Counted from the stretch's first letter, positions 35,571 to 45,608 are shown. The stretch is 64,000 nucleotides of DNA from Sphingobacteriales bacterium (GCA_016200915.1 JACQDV010000096.1:1-64000), one strand, 5' to 3'. The notes: generated from the sequence alone by a model not told the origin. Translations and numbers: made by a program.

Positions 35571-38500
35571 ATGAGATCATTTAAGTCCTACTTGGTTGTT
35601 TTAACAGCATTGCTCTTTGTTGTTTCTTTTCAGCAATGCAGGAAAAAAAATCATAAGCCGGGTTTACTGGTATTTAAGAAAGCTGAATTCTATTTTCACG
35701 AGAGTACAGATGCCGGTGTGGAAGCTATCAGTCGCTATTGTAAAGAAAATGGAATTGATGTAGAAGTAACGGATGATGCAGAAGTGTTTGAAGATAATAT
35801 TCTCAAAAACTATTATGCCGTTGTTTTTCTAAATACTGCAGGTGATGTTTTAAATCCTGCTCAGCAAACAGCTTTTGAAAAATACATTCATGCAGGTGGC
35901 GGATTTATGGGAATACATACAGCAATTGACACGGAACATGAGTGGCCATGGTATGGCAGAATGGTTGGAGCCATTTTTGAATCACAATCGGATGTACAGG
36001 ATGCTATACTGAATATTGAAGATCATTCGCAACCTTCTACCAGTTTTCCTGATTCAACATTGAAGTTAAAAGATGAGTGGTTTAATTTAAAAAATATCAG
36101 TCCCGATATTCATATTCTCTTAAGTCTTGATGAAAAATCATATAAAGGCGGAACGATGGGAAGTTTTCATCCCGTTTCCTGGTACGCCAATTTTGAGGGA
36201 GGAAGAGTTTTTGTTACTGCAATGGGACATAACAAAGAATTATACAGTAACGATAAATTTATCACTCACCTGTTTGGTGGATTAAAATATGTGATCGCTG
36301 ATAAAAAGCTTCCTGATTATGAGCATTTGTATAAAACAGATGAAAAAGTGACTGGCACAACAGGCAGCGGATTGACTAAAACAACTGTGGCATGTAATCT
36401 TTATGAACCCATGCAAATGGATATGTTCCCAGATGGAAAAATAATGTTCATTGAAAGGAGGGGAGAGATAAAATTATTCGACCCACAAACAAACGTGATA
36501 AAGACGGTAGCCAAATTGGATGTGTTTACCAAACAGGAAGAAGGCCTGCTTGGTTTTGCAATTGATCCAAAATGGGAACAAAATAACTGGGTGTATTTCT
36601 ATTACACACCAAAGGACGATGATATTGGCCCACGGCTTTCCCGCTTTGTTTATAAAGATGGCGTATTAGATAAATCATCAGAAAAAGTATTGTTTAAAGT
36701 ACCGTTGTTGCGAGGTGACTTATTTCATGCCGCTGGTAGTATTTGTTTTGATGGAGATGGCTATCTCTATCTTGCTACTGGTGATAATACTACACACTTT
36801 GCCGGACTCGATGGTGAAAAAGCCGATCGTGATTTGAAGGAAGGGTTTTCACAACTTGATGAACGTCCGGGTCGTGAAATGTTAGATGTTCAACATTCTT
36901 CATCCAATTCAATGAATCTTATTGGTAAAATTCTTCGTATAAAACCATTGCCGGATGGTTCTTATTTATGCCCGGCTGGTAATCTTTATGTGAATGCAGA
37001 TGTTACGCTGCCTGGTTTTGAAAATCAGAAACAAGATGACCCTGAACTTCAAAAGAAATTAAAAGGAACGTTTAATTCATCCACATTAAATGTTCCGGGT
37101 AAACCTGCAGTGAATTTGCCAGCCAATGATCCATTGCTGTCATCATTTGGCCGACCAGAAATTTATGTAATGGGTGTTCGCAATCCGTTCCGCATTTCAT
37201 ACGATAACAAACGGCATGCTTTGTATTGGGGAGATGTAGGGCCTGATGCACCTGCATTTGATAGTATTCGTGGTTCAGAAGGTTATGATGAAATAAATGA
37301 AGCAAGAGTTGCTGGCTTCTATGGTTGGCCATATTTCATTGGGCCAAACAGTGCTTACCGTGATTTTGATTATGCTACTAAAAAGCCAGGAGCCTTTTTT
37401 AAACCAGAACGTACTATAAATAATTCACCAAATAATACCGGTACCCAAATTATGCCACCGGCAAGACCCGCTTTAATATGGTATCCTTTCAGTAATTCGA
37501 AAGAATTTCCGCTGGTGGCAAATGGTACCCGTTGCAGCATTGTTGGCCCAACTTATTATTGTGATGATTACCCTGCTGAAACAAGATTACCTGATCAGTA
37601 TAATGGCAAACTCATTATTAATGACTGGATGCGAAACTGGGTAATGGCTGTTACATTAGATAGTTTGGGGAATTATTTAAGCATGGAAAAATTTGCAGAG
37701 AACATAACTTTCTCCCGTCCCATCCACATGAAGATTGATAAGAAAGGAACTATTTGGGTATTGGAATATGGAATGGAATGGTACTCCCGTAATCCGGATG
37801 CCTGTTTAAGCCGTATTGATTTTGTTAAGGGAAAGAATGGAAATGCAGGTACTGGCTCTAACAATGCACTGCAATGGAATTTTTATAAGGGAAACAAAAC
37901 CTTTTATCAGGAAGGTAGTGTGCTTCCTTATAAACTCGAATATGCAAATGCTGCAATGGAACATATGGTTTCGCAGAATATCTCCATTAAATATTTAGAA
38001 ACAGAAAAGAAGCCGGCGCAGTTGCTAAAAGAAGCAGAAGAAAGTTTTAAAAACAATAAAGCGTTTGCAACCGGACAAGTATTGATTGATAATTCAGATT
38101 GTAAATCCTGTCATGCACCGGATAGAAAAATTAATGGCCCATCTTTTTTAGATGTATCAGCCAGATATGCTGATGATACCGCTGCACCGGAGATGTTAAG
38201 TCATACCATATTGAATGGTGGCGGTGGCAAATGGGGAAGTAATATAATGATCGCTCATCCGCAGCTTACTAAAAAAGATGCAGATGAAATTGTAAAATGG
38301 ATATTGTCACTTCACAAAAAATCGAATGAAAGAGTATCTAAAGAAGGACGCTATAAGTTTACTATTCCGCCAACTGCTAAAAACAAAAATGGCTTGTTTG
38401 AATTTGCAGCTTCAGTTACCAATTCTGGTGATGCTGTTATATTAAGACCATCATTGCAGCAAGCAGAGAATGCAGATAGTAGTTCAGGAGCAATGCGCAG

Positions 38501-38876
38501 TTATTCAAAAAATATTGATAACACAAAGACAACATTGAAAGAATTAAAGAATGGAGGTTATTTGCTCTATAAACATATTGATCTGCAAAATCTAAAAGCG
38601 ATTGAATTGTCAGTTGATATTGATGCCAAACAAAATCAGACAGGTGGTGGTATATTAGAAATTCACGTGGATAAAGCTGATGGAGCGTTATTGGGTACAA
38701 TCAATTTACCTTCAGCAACAGAAACAGGCAAGTTGCAAACCGTTTCATTAGCAGGTAAAGATGCTAAGTGGCTAAATGATGGTCAATACCATGATGTATA
38801 TTTTGTGATCAAAAATGAGAATTCCGGATCAAAACCTGTAATTGGATTAGACTGGATAAAATTTGTGCTTAATTAA
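35571..38876 (+). CDS. ThuA - PQQ sugar dehydrogenase - cytochrome c fusion lipoprotein
   Basis: 1,101 residues. Lipoprotein signal (lipobox-like FQQC at ~23); residues ~30-245 ThuA-like (GGGFMGIHTAIDTEHEW); ~265-740 a six-bladed PQQ-dependent glucose-dehydrogenase-like propeller (EGLLGFAIDPKWEQNNWVYF, GSICFDGDGYLYLATGD, YGWPYFIG); ~820-920 a cytochrome c domain with CKSCH and a possible Met ligand in NIMIAHP; ~950-1101 a CBM6-like sandwich (GGILEIHVD). Probably a periplasmic sugar oxidase passing electrons to its own haem. The family itself is common in Bacteroidota, but here the gene lies between the epimerase (31 bp) and the aminotransferase (20 bp) of the nucleotide-sugar pathway on the same strand. 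Confidence 0.88.
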   Translation: MRSFKSYLVVLTALLFVVSFQQCRKKNHKPGLLVFKKAEFYFHESTDAGVEAISRYCKENGIDVEVTDDAEVFEDNILKNYYAVVFLNTAGDVLNPAQQTAFEKYIHAGGGFMGIHTAIDTEHEWPWYGRMVGAIFESQSDVQDAILNIEDHSQPSTSFPDSTLKLKDEWFNLKNISPDIHILLSLDEKSYKGGTMGSFHPVSWYANFEGGRVFVTAMGHNKELYSNDKFITHLFGGLKYVIADKKLPDYEHLYKTDEKVTGTTGSGLTKTTVACNLYEPMQMDMFPDGKIMFIERRGEIKLFDPQTNVIKTVAKLDVFTKQEEGLLGFAIDPKWEQNNWVYFYYTPKDDDIGPRLSRFVYKDGVLDKSSEKVLFKVPLLRGDLFHAAGSICFDGDGYLYLATGDNTTHFAGLDGEKADRDLKEGFSQLDERPGREMLDVQHSSSNSMNLIGKILRIKPLPDGSYLCPAGNLYVNADVTLPGFENQKQDDPELQKKLKGTFNSSTLNVPGKPAVNLPANDPLLSSFGRPEIYVMGVRNPFRISYDNKRHALYWGDVGPDAPAFDSIRGSEGYDEINEARVAGFYGWPYFIGPNSAYRDFDYATKKPGAFFKPERTINNSPNNTGTQIMPPARPALIWYPFSNSKEFPLVANGTRCSIVGPTYYCDDYPAETRLPDQYNGKLIINDWMRNWVMAVTLDSLGNYLSMEKFAENITFSRPIHMKIDKKGTIWVLEYGMEWYSRNPDACLSRIDFVKGKNGNAGTGSNNALQWNFYKGNKTFYQEGSVLPYKLEYANAAMEHMVSQNISIKYLETEKKPAQLLKEAEESFKNNKAFATGQVLIDNSDCKSCHAPDRKINGPSFLDVSARYADDTAAPEMLSHTILNGGGGKWGSNIMIAHPQLTKKDADEIVKWILSLHKKSNERVSKEGRYKFTIPPTAKNKNGLFEFAASVTNSGDAVILRPSLQQAENADSSSGAMRSYSKNIDNTKTTLKELKNGGYLLYKHIDLQNLKAIELSVDIDAKQNQTGGGILEIHVDKADGALLGTINLPSATETGKLQTVSLAGKDAKWLNDGQYHDVYFVIKNENSGSKPVIGLDWIKFVLN

Positions 38877-38896
38877 TACGTTTAACAGAATTAATT

Positions 38897-40036
38897 ATGA
38901 ATATCAGGCTATTTAAACCGTCACTCGGCGAAGAAGAATTACAATCGATCAAAGGTTCATTTGACAGGTCGTGGGTAGGATTAGGGGAAAAAGTAAAACA
39001 GTTTGAAACTGAATGGTCAAAATTTGTGGGTTGTAAATCATCTGTTGGATTAAACTCAGCAACGGCTGCTTTGCAAATTGCTGTACAGGCTTTTGGTTTT
39101 ACACCAGGTAAAAAAATTATGGTTCCTTCCATAACATTTGCAGCAACAGCTTTTGCACCCATATACAACGGACTTGAACCTGTGTTTGTAGATGTTGATG
39201 AAGACACTGTTTCTATGTCGTTAGAAGATATGGAGAGAAAGTACACTAAAGATGTGGTGGCGATTATACCAGTACATTACGCTGGTCATCCTGCCAAAAT
39301 AGAAGAGATATTAGCTTTCGCTAAAGCAAAAAATCTGAAAGTGATTGAAGATTGTGCACATACAGCAGGAGCTAACTATCATGGAAAAATATTAGGTACA
39401 TGGGGCGATATCGGTTGTTACAGCTTTGAAGAGAAGAAATGTATGACAACTGGTGATGGTGGTATGATGTGCTCAGATGATGCTGAGTTAATGGAATATA
39501 TAAAACCTGCTCGTTGGTTAGGTATCAACAAAGAGGCATCCATGTATTACACACAGGATATGCCGGATGAAAGAAAACCAGCTTATCACTGGCATTATGA
39601 AATATCATTGCTGGGTTATAAATATAATATGAATGACCTCGCTGCTTCTATCGGCCTGGAGCAATTGAAAAAGTTGCCGGCCATGAATAAGCGTCGTTCT
39701 GAAGTTATTCGAACTTATATGGAAGGAATTAAAGGTTTAAAACAAATTGGACTTTTACTGCCATTTGAACCGGAGCAATATGTTTACCAAATGTTTGGTG
39801 TACGATGTGAGAAGAGAGATGATTTAATTCTTTTCTTAAAATCAAGAGGTATCTCAACTGGTGTTCATTATTTCCCATTACAGATGCATCCTTACTTTAA
39901 GAAATGGGATAATGGATGCCCTGTATCTGAAAAAATATGGACAGGCTTTATTACTCTTCCGCTTCATTCTTCATTGACGAATGAAGAGGTGAATTATATA
40001 ATTGAGGCTTTGCAAGAAGCTGATGCCAAACTTTAA
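38897..40036 (+). CDS. DegT/DnrJ/EryC1-family sugar aminotransferase
   Basis: 379 residues. PLP-dependent sugar aminotransferase: RLFKPSLGEEEL and SRSWVGLG-like start (FDRSWVGLGEKVKQFE), NSATAALQIAV, IEDCAHTAGA (Asp binding PLP), CYSFEEKKCMTTGDGGM with the PLP lysine, YKYNMNDLAASIG, and GVHYFPLQMHPYF. Blocks resemble C4 aminotransferases (PglE/perosamine type) more than WbpE or the lysine-less RfbH. Likely transaminates a 4-keto-6-deoxy sugar. The acetyltransferase 14 bp downstream fits the usual PglE-PglD pairing. Confidence 0.9.
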   Translation: MNIRLFKPSLGEEELQSIKGSFDRSWVGLGEKVKQFETEWSKFVGCKSSVGLNSATAALQIAVQAFGFTPGKKIMVPSITFAATAFAPIYNGLEPVFVDVDEDTVSMSLEDMERKYTKDVVAIIPVHYAGHPAKIEEILAFAKAKNLKVIEDCAHTAGANYHGKILGTWGDIGCYSFEEKKCMTTGDGGMMCSDDAELMEYIKPARWLGINKEASMYYTQDMPDERKPAYHWHYEISLLGYKYNMNDLAASIGLEQLKKLPAMNKRRSEVIRTYMEGIKGLKQIGLLLPFEPEQYVYQMFGVRCEKRDDLILFLKSRGISTGVHYFPLQMHPYFKKWDNGCPVSEKIWTGFITLPLHSSLTNEEVNYIIEALQEADAKL

Positions 40037-40050
40037 TAAAGCAACATAAC

Positions 40051-40707
40051 ATGCAAAAAGTAATTGTTTGGGGCGGTACAGGAAACTATAAGGTGGTTAA
40101 AGAAATTATTGAACCGGCTTATGGTGAAGTGATTGCTTTGTTTGACAATAACAGTGCCGTTGTAAATCCATTTCCTTCCATTCCTTTTGTTGGTGGTAAA
40201 CAAGCTTTTGCGGAATGGATTGCTTCACAAAATGCCGCTGAAATCAAAGTTGTGGTAGCAATTGGAGGCAAGTATGGAAAAGACCGTCTGGAAATTCAGG
40301 AATTCCTGAAGGAACATGGAGTACAACCGCTTACAATAAAACATTCTTCAGCTTTTGTTTCCCCTTCAGCTGTTCTCGGGGAAGGCAGCCAGATTTATGC
40401 AATGGCAACAGTCTGCACGGAGACAATAATTGGTAAATCCTGCGTTATTAATACCGCCGCTTCAGTTGATCATGAGTCCGTGCTGGGCGATGGGGTTTTT
40501 ATTGGCCCTGGCGCCAGGCTGGCCGGATCAATTGAGGTTGGCAACTATGCCGACATCTACACGGGCGCCATTATTCTTCCCCGACTTAAGATTGGCGAAG
40601 GAGCAGTGGTGGGTGCAGGTGCCGTAGTATTAAATAATGTGGAACCCTATACCGTTGTAGCAGGTAATCCTGCTAAGGTTATTAAAAAAAAGAAAAAGCT
40701 AACTTGA
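40051..40707 (+). CDS. PglD/NeuD-like sugar N/O-acyltransferase
   Basis: 218 residues. N-terminal Rossmann-like PglD_N domain (VIVWGGTGNYKVVKEII) binding the sugar nucleotide, then hexapeptide repeats with the catalytic His in NTAASVDHESVLGDG and the terminal VGAGAVVLNNV and VVAGNPAKVI. Such enzymes acetylate 4-amino sugars (PglD) or sialic acids (NeuD). Adjacent to the DegT aminotransferase, so N-acylation of the new amino group is the natural reading. Ends in a lysine run. Its stop overlaps the TTG start of the next gene. Confidence 0.9.
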   Translation: MQKVIVWGGTGNYKVVKEIIEPAYGEVIALFDNNSAVVNPFPSIPFVGGKQAFAEWIASQNAAEIKVVVAIGGKYGKDRLEIQEFLKEHGVQPLTIKHSSAFVSPSAVLGEGSQIYAMATVCTETIIGKSCVINTAASVDHESVLGDGVFIGPGARLAGSIEVGNYADIYTGAIILPRLKIGEGAVVGAGAVVLNNVEPYTVVAGNPAKVIKKKKKLT

Positions 40708-41747
40708 AAGCGCTACTGCTTATACCAGATCAGTATTCCTTGTTTAAAACCATCGACACCGGGCTTAAAGCCAATGGTGTGGAAACGGTTAAAGTGGAAT
40801 ATGAATCTTTCTTCAGGTCTTCGGTAAATAGTTTTGTAAAAAAATATGAAAGTCTTCCCAATAAAGTTCGTAAAGTTTGGAAGGAGCCTTACATAAAAAA
40901 AGTGAATGAAGGATACCGGCAGGTATTTGATAAAGAACAACCCAATCTTGTTTTTATTTACAACAATCAGCTCATTGAACCAGAGACGGTAAAATACTTC
41001 CGCACTAAAAGTAAAATTGTTTTCTTTCTTGGTGATAATCCTTTTTATACGCCAACACATGATTCAAACCTGGCCATTTTATTTCATGCAGATTATATAA
41101 TGAGTCCGGATACGTTCTGGATAAAACAATTGGAACAGGTGGGTGTACAAAACCTGCATTTTGGTGTGTTTGGTTTTAATGAAGATGTTTTTTATCCTTT
41201 TCAACCATCAGCAGCAGATTACGTAAAATATAAGTGTGATATGGCTTATGTGGGCACTGCACAAAAAAATGCATGGGGTTATAAACGATTTCTTTTTCTG
41301 AATAATTTTTTGAATCTTGATCTGAAAGCATATATCTCAGGGGATAGCTATAACAGTAAATGGAAAAAATATTTTCCTGAACTGGAAGCTAAGATCGTTC
41401 CTTATGATTCCTTCAACCCCGGGTTTAATAATCTGCTGAGTAACTGCAGTAAAATATACCCGGTTGATTTAGTGCCGAGTTTATTCAATGGTGTTCATAT
41501 AAGAATAATGGATTGTATTGGATCGGGTATTATGCCATTGATTGATTATTCAACTGACCTGGATATTGTATTTAAAGATCATGCACTTCCTTATATTAAA
41601 AATTATAATGAAGCAGAACGAATTGCCCGTCATTATATAAAAAATGATACAGAAAGAGAAACGCTGATGAAAGGTGTGAGGCAAATGGTGAAAGAAAAAT
41701 ATATGCCGCAAACAGTTATCAAAGGCATTCTTGAAAAAACTGCTTAA
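40704..41747 (+). CDS. CgeB-like glycosyltransferase (GT-B)
   Basis: 347 residues from TTG 40704, which overlaps the previous stop by 4 nt (TTGA). Matches the CgeB/DUF3880 plus Glyco_trans_1_2 arrangement: IVFFLGDNPFY and ADYIMSPDTFWIKQL in the N-terminal half; CDMAYVGTAQ, INDCIG-type acidic block (IRIMDCIGSGIMPLID) and a final helical tail in the C-terminal half. Cytoplasmic glycosyltransferase with unknown donor. Start choice is supported by the overlap; no ATG precedes the homologous region. Confidence 0.8.
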   Translation: MKALLLIPDQYSLFKTIDTGLKANGVETVKVEYESFFRSSVNSFVKKYESLPNKVRKVWKEPYIKKVNEGYRQVFDKEQPNLVFIYNNQLIEPETVKYFRTKSKIVFFLGDNPFYTPTHDSNLAILFHADYIMSPDTFWIKQLEQVGVQNLHFGVFGFNEDVFYPFQPSAADYVKYKCDMAYVGTAQKNAWGYKRFLFLNNFLNLDLKAYISGDSYNSKWKKYFPELEAKIVPYDSFNPGFNNLLSNCSKIYPVDLVPSLFNGVHIRIMDCIGSGIMPLIDYSTDLDIVFKDHALPYIKNYNEAERIARHYIKNDTERETLMKGVRQMVKEKYMPQTVIKGILEKTA

Positions 41748-41760
41748 ACCATTCTGAATT

Positions 41761-42702
41761 ATGAAAAAGCTTAGTGTTTGCATGCTGGCCCACAATACTG
41801 AAAAGTTCATAGATAAAGCTGTGGAAAGTGTGCTGGCGCAAAAAACAAATTTTGAAATTGAACTCGTAATAGCTGAAGATAAATCCACTGATAATACAAA
41901 GCAAAAAGCGCTTTACTACAAAGAGAAATATCCAGACCTGGTAAAGTTGATTTTAAATCAAAAGAATCTTGGATTATCCGGTAATTACATTGTGGCATTG
42001 AAAAATTGTTCTGCTGAATATGTAGCTATATTAGATAGCGATGATTACTGGACCGATCCATATAAACTTCAAAAGCAGGTTGATTTTCTGGAAGCGAATA
42101 AAGATTATGGAGTGGTGTATTCGGATTGTGATGTAATAGATCATGAAGGTAATGCAGTTGACTGGCAGGAAATGTATCATTTAAGAGAGCAGTATTCGTC
42201 AGGATATGTTTTTTTTAAATTGCTTAAAGAAACTGCTTTTGTTCCCAATCTTACCGGTTGTTTCAGGAAAGAGTTAATTGCAGATGCACTGGAAAATGAA
42301 GACTTGTGGTTTTTTGAAGACTGGTGGTTATGGATGCGGGCATCAATAAAAACCAAATTTCATTTTATGGATGAACGTACGGCTCATTACCGTTTGCATC
42401 CGCAAAATATTACTAAAACAAGAATTGAGAATAAAGAAAAATTAAGAGCCTATACGAAAAAGGCATATGCTATTTACAACAGCAATATTGAGTATTTTGA
42501 GAAATATAATAAGAATAAACTTTCAGCTGAAGAGAAGGAACTTATTTCGAGAAGGATGATGATGTTGCTTAACAGAAATTATTTGCCTTTGAAAAGGAAA
42601 CTAAAACTATTAATAATATTTATTAAATATTTTCCCGGTATAAAAAGTTTTACATCGTTGCTTACCAGGAAAATGAAATCGGGAACACCGGTGGCAGCCT
42701 GA
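41761..42702 (+). CDS. GT2-family glycosyltransferase
   Basis: 313 residues, GT-A fold: LSVCMLAHNTEKFIDKAVES, LVIAEDKSTDNT, and AILDSDDYW (DxD metal motif). ExWWLW-type block (FEDWWLWMRAS) supplies the catalytic base region. An inverting transferase that adds a sugar to the growing repeat unit in the cytoplasm. C-terminal basic amphipathic stretch (LKRKLKLLIIFIKYF) may attach it to the membrane. No membrane helices typical of polymerising GT2 enzymes. Confidence 0.92.
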   Translation: MKKLSVCMLAHNTEKFIDKAVESVLAQKTNFEIELVIAEDKSTDNTKQKALYYKEKYPDLVKLILNQKNLGLSGNYIVALKNCSAEYVAILDSDDYWTDPYKLQKQVDFLEANKDYGVVYSDCDVIDHEGNAVDWQEMYHLREQYSSGYVFFKLLKETAFVPNLTGCFRKELIADALENEDLWFFEDWWLWMRASIKTKFHFMDERTAHYRLHPQNITKTRIENKEKLRAYTKKAYAIYNSNIEYFEKYNKNKLSAEEKELISRRMMMLLNRNYLPLKRKLKLLIIFIKYFPGIKSFTSLLTRKMKSGTPVAA

Positions 42703-42725
42703 GCCTTTTTTAAAACTAACTACCT

Positions 42726-44561
42726 ATGTGTGGAATTTGCGGCATCATAAAATTTGACGGCACCAAGCCAGATCAACAGATCATAGGCAGCATGATGCAG
42801 TCTATCAAACACCGTGGCCCCAATGATCAGGGCTCTCTACTGGAAGATAATATGGCACTTGGGTTTGTACGATTAAGCATTATTGATCTTTCCTCTCTCG
42901 GTCATCAACCAATGTATTCGGCTGACAAACGATATGCTATCATCTTCAACGGTGAAGTATATAACTATATTGAACTGCGTAAAGAACTTGAACAAAAAGG
43001 ATACAAGTTTATATCCGGTACTGATACAGAAGTTTTACTCAACTCATATATAGAGTGGGGAGAAGATTGTTTGCACCGGTTTAATGGCATGTGGGCTTTT
43101 GCTATTTACGATCATCAGAATAAAGAATTGTTTTGTGCAAGAGATAGATTTGGTGTTAAACCATTTTACTATACAAGACATAAAAACAATTTTGCTTTTG
43201 CTTCTGAAATACCGGCCATATTAACGGCAATAGGAGAGAAGCCGCATGCAGATACAGAATCGGTATTTGATTATATGGTGTATAACCGTACAGATCAGTC
43301 GGATAAAACTTTCTTTAAAGAAATAAAAAAACTCCCGCATGGGCATACACTAAAAATTCAATTGCAAACAGGTGATATCAAAATAAGAAGATGGTATGAT
43401 CTGAGAACAGCATTGGATAACAGTAAACCATTTGAATCCACCGAAGCATTTAAAGAAACATTTAATTCTGCGGTTGGTTTGCGTTTACGTTCTGATGTAC
43501 CCGTTGGTGTTTGTTTAAGCGGTGGGTTAGATTCATCCAGCATCGTTTCTACTTTGTTGAAAGAATTTGGTACCGGTGACCTCAATACTTTTTCAGCCGT
43601 ATATCAAAAAGGACAAAAAGGTGATGAGACGGAATTTATTAATGAGTATCGTTCTTCAATAAAGAACATGCATTTTATATATCCTACAGCAGAATCGTTT
43701 TATAAAGATTTGCCGGAGTTTATATGTACACATGCAGAACCTTTCCCCACAACATCCATCTACGCACATTATAAAGTGATGGAAATGGCCAAGCAGCATG
43801 TGGTAGTAACATTGGATGGACAAGGTGCCGATGAAGAACTGGCAGGATATCATTATTTCTTTGGTTTTTATTACAAGGAATTATTCAAACAATTCCGCTG
43901 GGTAAAATTATTGACGGAGATAAAAGATTACTGGAGTAATTATCATTCATCGTATGCATTCAAATCATTTGCCTATTTCTTAATGCCTTCCGGTATTAAA
44001 ACAGCTTTGCGGGTAAATGAAAAAGGATATTTGAGCAATAATTTTTCAAATCTTAAATTTGAATCAGTTGTAGCCACTGAGTTATATAACTCCCCCAATT
44101 TGCAGGCAGCTTTATTTAATCACTTTGAATATAAGCTGGAGCATTTGCTGAAATGGCAGGATCTTAATTCAATGCGTTTTTCCATTGAGGCAAGAGTTCC
44201 TTTCTTAGACTACAGATTGGTTCAGGGATTATTGACCAATGATTCCGGAAAATTGATATCAAAAGGAATTACCAAAAGGTTTTTGAGAGAAGCAATGACA
44301 GGTGTATTGCCTGAAAAAATAAGAATGCGTATGGATAAAGTTGGATTTGAAACACCGCAGGATGAGTGGTTCCGTATGCCGATGTTCCGTGAGTATATAA
44401 AAGATATCCTTTATTCGGATTCCTTCAGGAAAAGAGATATTATTGATGCTGAAAAAGCAAAGAAATTGTACCAGCAGCACCTGGATGGGAAAAAAGATAT
44501 TTCCAAGGAAATATGGAAATGGATCAACCTGGAGCTGTGGTACAGAAGATATATTGACTAA
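42726..44561 (+). CDS. asnB: Glutamine-hydrolysing asparagine synthetase-type amidotransferase
   Basis: 611 residues. Complete class-II amidotransferase: N-terminal MCGICGII (Cys2 nucleophile after Met removal), HRGPNDQG, FNGEVYNY; synthetase domain with PP-loop VCLSGGLDSSS (~266) and LDGQGADEELAGYHYF. Either true asparagine synthesis or, more likely in this locus, transfer of ammonia to a sugar carboxylate as proposed for WbpS in Pseudomonas O-antigen. Differs from the gene at 29081 by having every catalytic motif. It is followed by a FemAB-like gene 27 bp on, the same order as there. Confidence 0.92.
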   Translation: MCGICGIIKFDGTKPDQQIIGSMMQSIKHRGPNDQGSLLEDNMALGFVRLSIIDLSSLGHQPMYSADKRYAIIFNGEVYNYIELRKELEQKGYKFISGTDTEVLLNSYIEWGEDCLHRFNGMWAFAIYDHQNKELFCARDRFGVKPFYYTRHKNNFAFASEIPAILTAIGEKPHADTESVFDYMVYNRTDQSDKTFFKEIKKLPHGHTLKIQLQTGDIKIRRWYDLRTALDNSKPFESTEAFKETFNSAVGLRLRSDVPVGVCLSGGLDSSSIVSTLLKEFGTGDLNTFSAVYQKGQKGDETEFINEYRSSIKNMHFIYPTAESFYKDLPEFICTHAEPFPTTSIYAHYKVMEMAKQHVVVTLDGQGADEELAGYHYFFGFYYKELFKQFRWVKLLTEIKDYWSNYHSSYAFKSFAYFLMPSGIKTALRVNEKGYLSNNFSNLKFESVVATELYNSPNLQAALFNHFEYKLEHLLKWQDLNSMRFSIEARVPFLDYRLVQGLLTNDSGKLISKGITKRFLREAMTGVLPEKIRMRMDKVGFETPQDEWFRMPMFREYIKDILYSDSFRKRDIIDAEKAKKLYQQHLDGKKDISKEIWKWINLELWYRRYID

Positions 44562-44588
44562 TAATTTTGAATTATTTAACCGGTCATA

Positions 44589-45608
44589 ATGAGTTATAAT
44601 ATTTTAACCGACGAAAAATTAATTGACTGGCAACAATTAGATGAGTTTGTAAAACATCATCCCAATGGAAATTTTTTCCAGGGAGTTCCTTATTACCAGT
44701 TCTACAAAGCACAAAGCGATTATTATACAATTGTTATATGTGCTGTTGATACGAATAAGCAAATTGCAGGCTCCATTATTTGCGTAGTAAACAGGTTGCT
44801 GCCAAAATATAAATTTGATTTTATTTCCCGGGCATTGGTCATGGGCGGGCCATTAGTAAAGCAAGGTGATGATAAACTGCAGATAGCTGAATTACTGATA
44901 CATGAATTGATCAAACTGGTTAAACCTAAAGCTGTGGCATTGGAAGTTCGTAATCTCTTTGATGTATCAGATATAAGACCCGCTTTTGAAAAAAATGGTC
45001 TGTCATTTAATGATCACCTTAATTTTCTCATCAATACCGGAGATGGAGATGCTGCATTAAGCAGAGTTAAAGCAGGTAAAAGACAGCAGGTAAGAAAAAG
45101 CCTGGCCGCAGGAGTGGAAATATGTAAGGCAACTACTACGGAAGAAGTTAAACGCATTTATGAATTAGTAACCATCCTTTATACAACAAAAGTTAAAAAG
45201 CCATTTCCTAAATGGGAGTTTTTTGAAAACTTTTTTAAAGCCGGGGATAAACTGGGTATTTTTTTATGTATGAAATATGAAGGCAAAGTAATTGCCGGTA
45301 TGATGTGCCCGATTTTTGAGAACCGGATTTTTTATGATTGGTATGTTTCGGGTGATGATAAAAATTACCGTAATCTTTACCCAAGTGTAATGATCACTTA
45401 CTCAGGCATTGAATACGCAGTAAAGAATAATATCGCTTTATACGATTTTCTTGGAGCAGGTAAACCAAAACAGGAATATGGAGTACGGGAATTTAAAGCT
45501 CAATTTGGTGGTGATTTAGTAAATAACGGAAGATTTGCCGTTACGTTTAATATGCGTAAATACAATTTCAGTCAGTGGCTTTTAAAACGAATGGGATATT
45601 TTAAATGA
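44589..45608 (+). CDS. FemAB-like GNAT transferase (copy B)
   Basis: 339 residues, paralogue of the gene at 30846. Shared blocks: HPNGNFFQGVPYYQFY, LEVRNLFD, KAGKRQQVRKSLA, TKVKKPFPKWEFF, YDWYVSGDD and FLGAGKPKQEYGVREFKAQ. Twin GNAT domains as in FemX, with a short central helical hairpin. Predicted to move an aminoacyl or acyl group to a cytoplasmic sugar-lipid or sugar. Its stop overlaps the next gene start by 4 nt (ATGA). Confidence 0.85.
   Translation: MSYNILTDEKLIDWQQLDEFVKHHPNGNFFQGVPYYQFYKAQSDYYTIVICAVDTNKQIAGSIICVVNRLLPKYKFDFISRALVMGGPLVKQGDDKLQIAELLIHELIKLVKPKAVALEVRNLFDVSDIRPAFEKNGLSFNDHLNFLINTGDGDAALSRVKAGKRQQVRKSLAAGVEICKATTTEEVKRIYELVTILYTTKVKKPFPKWEFFENFFKAGDKLGIFLCMKYEGKVIAGMMCPIFENRIFYDWYVSGDDKNYRNLYPSVMITYSGIEYAVKNNIALYDFLGAGKPKQEYGVREFKAQFGGDLVNNGRFAVTFNMRKYNFSQWLLKRMGYFK

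Noticed and set aside
38897-40036. RfbH-type 3-dehydrase
   Set aside because: The PLP lysine is present in SFEEKK, and the protein is shorter than RfbH, which has His there.
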